52,634 nt of DNA from Rhizobium sp. ASV8. Its GTDB lineage: Bacteria > Pseudomonadota > Alphaproteobacteria > Rhizobiales > Rhizobiaceae. A program made the position numbers and the translations under genes. The first letter of the stretch is position 1. Every line of letters begins with the position of its first letter. Below are positions 52,050 through 52,634 of the stretch, piece by piece. The notes below the pieces were generated by a model. The model made no database searches. It had not been told where the DNA came from and saw only the letters and a list, made by a program, of their open reading frames with translations. Location of the stretch: positions 1 to 52,634 of the forward strand of contig NZ_JAELUG010000038.1 of the NCBI RefSeq assembly GCF_016429255.1, written 5' to 3'.

Positions 52050-52634
52050 TCAACGCTTCAAGTGGCGCGTCAGCCGGCCTTCCATGAAGGCCCAGCCGTT
52101 TCTCATCAACTCGACGATCACCAGATAGAAGATCGCCGCCCACAGATAGATCTGGTAGTCGTATGTGCGGGAAAACGCGTAGCGGGTCTCGCCCATGAGA
52201 TCGTAGACCGTGATGATGGAAACCGTCGCGGAACTCTTGATCAGGAGAATGATCTCGTTGCCGTAGGGGCGCAGCGCTACGATGAGGGCCTGCGGGATGA
52301 TGATCTTGCGCAAGGCGACCCATGTGTGGATGCCGAGTGCATTGGCCGCCTCTCTCTGACCTTTCGGCACGCTCTGGATTGCGGCGCGAACGATCTCCGT
52401 CTGATAGGCGGCGGTGTTCAGCGTCATGGCAAAAACGCCGCAATAGAACGGATCCTTGAAGAACCACCACATGCCGATGTCTTCGAAGAACCAGCGGAAG
52501 CTCGGGAAGCCGTAATACACCATGAAAATCTGTGCCAGCAGCGGCGTGCCTCGGAACAGGTAGACATAGCAATAGGTCAGCGTGCTCAGGATCTTGTTGT
52601 TCGACATGCGCGCGACGGCGAGCGGCATCGACAG
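52050..52634 (-). CDS. Polar amino-acid ABC transporter permease (5' end outside window)
   Basis: The visible 194 residues are the C-terminal part of a HisM/ArtM/OccM-type permease; the frame stays open to the window edge, so the true start is outside (full length about 230-240). Seen: the YLFRGTPLLAQIFMVYYG segment, the EAA loop EAANALGIHTWVALRKIIIPQALIVALRP and three to four helices. It would pair with a second permease, an ATPase and a binding protein further right, for basic or opine-like amino acids. Confidence 0.9.
   Translation of the reverse strand: MSMPLAVARMSNNKILSTLTYCYVYLFRGTPLLAQIFMVYYGFPSFRWFFEDIGMWWFFKDPFYCGVFAMTLNTAAYQTEIVRAAIQSVPKGQREAANALGIHTWVALRKIIIPQALIVALRPYGNEIILLIKSSATVSIITVYDLMGETRYAFSRTYDYQIYLWAAIFYLVIVELMRNGWAFMEGRLTRHLKR

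Noticed and set aside
1..52634. Mobile elements, CRISPR arrays, prophage
   Set aside because: No transposase, integrase or phage gene was found, nor any regular short direct repeats with unique spacers; the only tandem repeats encode Sel1 units.

Overview
The window looks like chromosomal DNA of a Rhizobium/Agrobacterium-group alphaproteobacterium. The evidence is high GC, genes packed on both strands with many ATGA stop/start overlaps, a complete AcpXL-LpxXL cluster for the very-long-chain fatty acid of lipid A, the Usg protein of alphaproteobacteria, and interspersed palindromic repeats resembling the RIME elements of rhizobia. I see no phage, transposase, plasmid or CRISPR signature and no tRNA or rRNA gene. 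The species cannot be fixed by eye.

Layout. 1-2.1 kb: two cobalamin genes (cobC, cbiB/cobD). 2.2-2.7 kb: an L,D-transpeptidase. 2.9-8.3 kb: acpXL, fabZ-like, two ketosynthases, an MDR reductase and lpxXL, which build a C28-type hydroxy fatty acid on a dedicated carrier and transfer it to lipid A. One of the two ketosynthases lacks the catalytic Cys and so resembles a chain-length factor. 8.6-9.4 kb: an orphan PAS protein. 9.6-14.1 kb: a zinc island (CobW-type GTPase, znuA, divergent znuC-znuB-zur) with three operator-like dyads. 14.1-19.7 kb: gamma-carbonic anhydrase, FAH-family hydrolase, DusA, a cold-shock protein, a G-quadruplex-prone spacer, a deaminase, a class III cyclase and an AHSA1 protein. 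19.9-22.7 kb: a long UvrB. 23-31 kb: MFS transporter, a secreted Cys-rich unknown, two Sel1-repeat proteins, a thioesterase/membrane-protein pair, an extensin-like lipoprotein and a small membrane protein.

31-39.5 kb: an ABC-2 exporter, a FolC-like ligase with a GNAT acetyltransferase, an EamA transporter, an aspartic protease with a DUF1289 protein, divergent cobS/cobT, and diacylglycerol kinase. 39.5-43.8 kb: a PleC/DivJ-like histidine kinase, thermonuclease, UDG-like protein, Lrp/AsnC regulator and a beta-hydroxyacid dehydrogenase. 44.1-48.1 kb: the ssuA, ssuD, ssuC, ssuB sulfonate-sulfur genes, with the same 17-bp motif at exactly the same distance before ssuA and ssuD. 48.1-52.6 kb: a GST-ArsR-AHSA1 operon with two operator-like sites, a TPR methyltransferase, a DUF2270 protein, Usg, and an amino-acid ABC permease cut by the window end.

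No clearly new multi-gene system stands out. The best leads are the Cys-less ketosynthase pair with a reductase lacking catalytic-zinc ligands, the spacing-locked ssu motif, the paired ArsR-type sites, the G-rich tract at 17.2 kb, an orphan minus-strand terminator at 30.86 kb, and RIME-like copies whose ends supply stop codons.
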